A stretch of 6,663 bases of DNA from Christensenella sp. UBA1782 (GTDB lineage: Bacteria; Bacillota; Clostridia; Christensenellales; DTU072), in contig DCGI01000034.1 in the NCBI GenBank assembly GCA_002315475.1, positions 319 through 6,981 on the forward strand. The letters are read 5' to 3'. Of the stretch, positions 5,963 to 6,663 are shown piece by piece (the stretch's first letter is position 1; the number at the start of each line of letters is the position of its first letter). Both the position numbers and the translations under genes were made by a program. The notes below the pieces were generated by a model, which saw only the letters and a program-made list of their open reading frames with translations, was not told the origin of the DNA and did not search any database.

Positions 5963-6663
5963 ATGTCGGAAGAAGCAAGACAACAAGTGAACGATTCGGA
6001 AATAGCGAAACTCTTTCGTACGCGTATGGACATTTTTGTACTCAATGCGTTGAACGAGCGGAACGGAGCCGGCTACGGTTATGACGTTATCAACTATATC
6101 CAAGAACATACCCATGGGCATTATAAGATTAAATCGTTATCGACGATTTATAACATCTTAAAACGTTTGGAAGCACAAGGTTTTGTCGTTTCGCAAAAAG
6201 GCGGCAACGAAACCAACGGCGGTATTCGTGTGTATTATACGCTTACCGAAAACGGAAAAGCCTATTTGGAGCAGGATAAAAAGGAATGGATTTATATTCG
6301 TACCTTACTGGACGGACTTGTCAGCGATGACGATTTTGATTTGGACGTAGAAGAACCGCCCTATTCCGCCAGCGTGCTGAAACCCCTTACGAAACGAAAC
6401 CGAGATAACGGCGAGGAGGCATCCGAACCTTTTTCGGAAAGCGAAGAAACCGAAGCCGAACCGACCGTTACCGTCTTTACGGTGGAAGAAACGGAGGATA
6501 TTCCCCTTCCGGAACCCGTTTCAGAATCCTCTGCCGTCGATATTCCCCCGTTGGAAGCTCCTCGTTTAACGATGACCGTACCCGATACGGAAAATGCCGT
6601 CGTTTCGCCCGTCAATACGATTTCCGCACCCCTTCTCACTACTCCCGTCTCTGCGGTTGTTTC
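5963..6663 (+). CDS. PadR-family transcriptional regulator with long acidic tail (3' end outside window)
   Basis: The frame stays open from ATG 5963 to the window edge (233 codons plus 2 nt). AGGAG (5953-5957) with a 5-nt spacer supports the start. Residues 20-105 form a PadR winged helix: MDIFVLNALNE, then GAGYGYDVINYI (the PadR YGYEI signature), the recognition-helix region LSTIYNILKRLEAQGFV and the wing ending in VYYTLTENGKAYL. A short helix follows (about 106-120), in the place where PadR dimerisation helices lie. From about residue 121 the protein becomes acidic and rich in E, P, S, T and V, with no domain I recognise. Most PadR proteins are 105-185 residues, so this is already longer than usual. 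PadR proteins typically repress efflux, stress or envelope genes in response to small molecules; the ligand and targets here are unknown. Two promoters and a dyad precede it. Confidence 0.85.
   Translation, partial: MSEEARQQVNDSEIAKLFRTRMDIFVLNALNERNGAGYGYDVINYIQEHTHGHYKIKSLSTIYNILKRLEAQGFVVSQKGGNETNGGIRVYYTLTENGKAYLEQDKKEWIYIRTLLDGLVSDDDFDLDVEEPPYSASVLKPLTKRNRDNGEEASEPFSESEETEAEPTVTVFTVEETEDIPLPEPVSESSAVDIPPLEAPRLTMTVPDTENAVVSPVNTISAPLLTTPVSAVV

Noticed and set aside
6361..6639. Minus-strand serine-rich open frame
   Set aside because: It is the antisense shadow of the padR-family tail; composition is explained by the repetitive GAA/CCG codons of the plus strand.
1..6663. CRISPR arrays, tRNA or rRNA genes, insertion sequences
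   Set aside because: No regularly spaced repeats, no tRNA-like cloverleaf or rRNA sequence that I recognise, and no transposase other than the Xer-like recombinase.

Overview
The window looks like a chromosomal segment from a low-to-mid GC Bacillota bacterium, most likely an uncultured clostridial lineage. The reasons are the gene order mutS-mutL-miaA followed by a YnbB-type PLP enzyme, strong AGGAG-type ribosome sites, an endonuclease-type MutL, and a XerS-like recombinase. This assignment is inferred from gene content and style, not from a search.

Positions 1-4355 form a compact plus-strand operon. It holds the 3' end of mutS, complete mutL, complete miaA (GTG start overlapping the mutL stop by 4 nt), and a methionine gamma-lyase/aluminium-resistance family PLP enzyme (YnbB-like). 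Gaps are 19, -4 and 16 nt. A strong intrinsic terminator at 4378-4409 ends the unit. MutS and MutL act together in mismatch repair, and both carry visible sliding-clamp-binding motifs. MiaA modifies A37 of tRNAs. The last gene is a frequent Bacillota neighbour of unproven function. No hfq lies between miaA and the PLP gene.

Positions 4410-4738 are AT-rich and have no convincing gene. They contain a perfect 12-bp inverted repeat around a 6-bp centre (4660-4689), then a very good sigma-A promoter (4704-4732). Its predicted start site coincides with the ATG of a tyrosine recombinase (4739-5842), so that mRNA is probably leaderless. The recombinase has the complete R-K-H-R-H-Y catalytic set and resembles single-protein Xer systems (XerS) more than XerC or XerD. 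The adjacent palindrome has the geometry of a dif/core recombination site. A recombinase with a neighbouring dif-like site is the most interesting hypothesis in the window.

Positions 5843-6663 carry two tandem sigma-A promoters, a dyad over the proximal -10, and the start of a PadR-family regulator. Its winged-helix domain is followed by an unusually long acidic, proline-rich tail that runs off the window.
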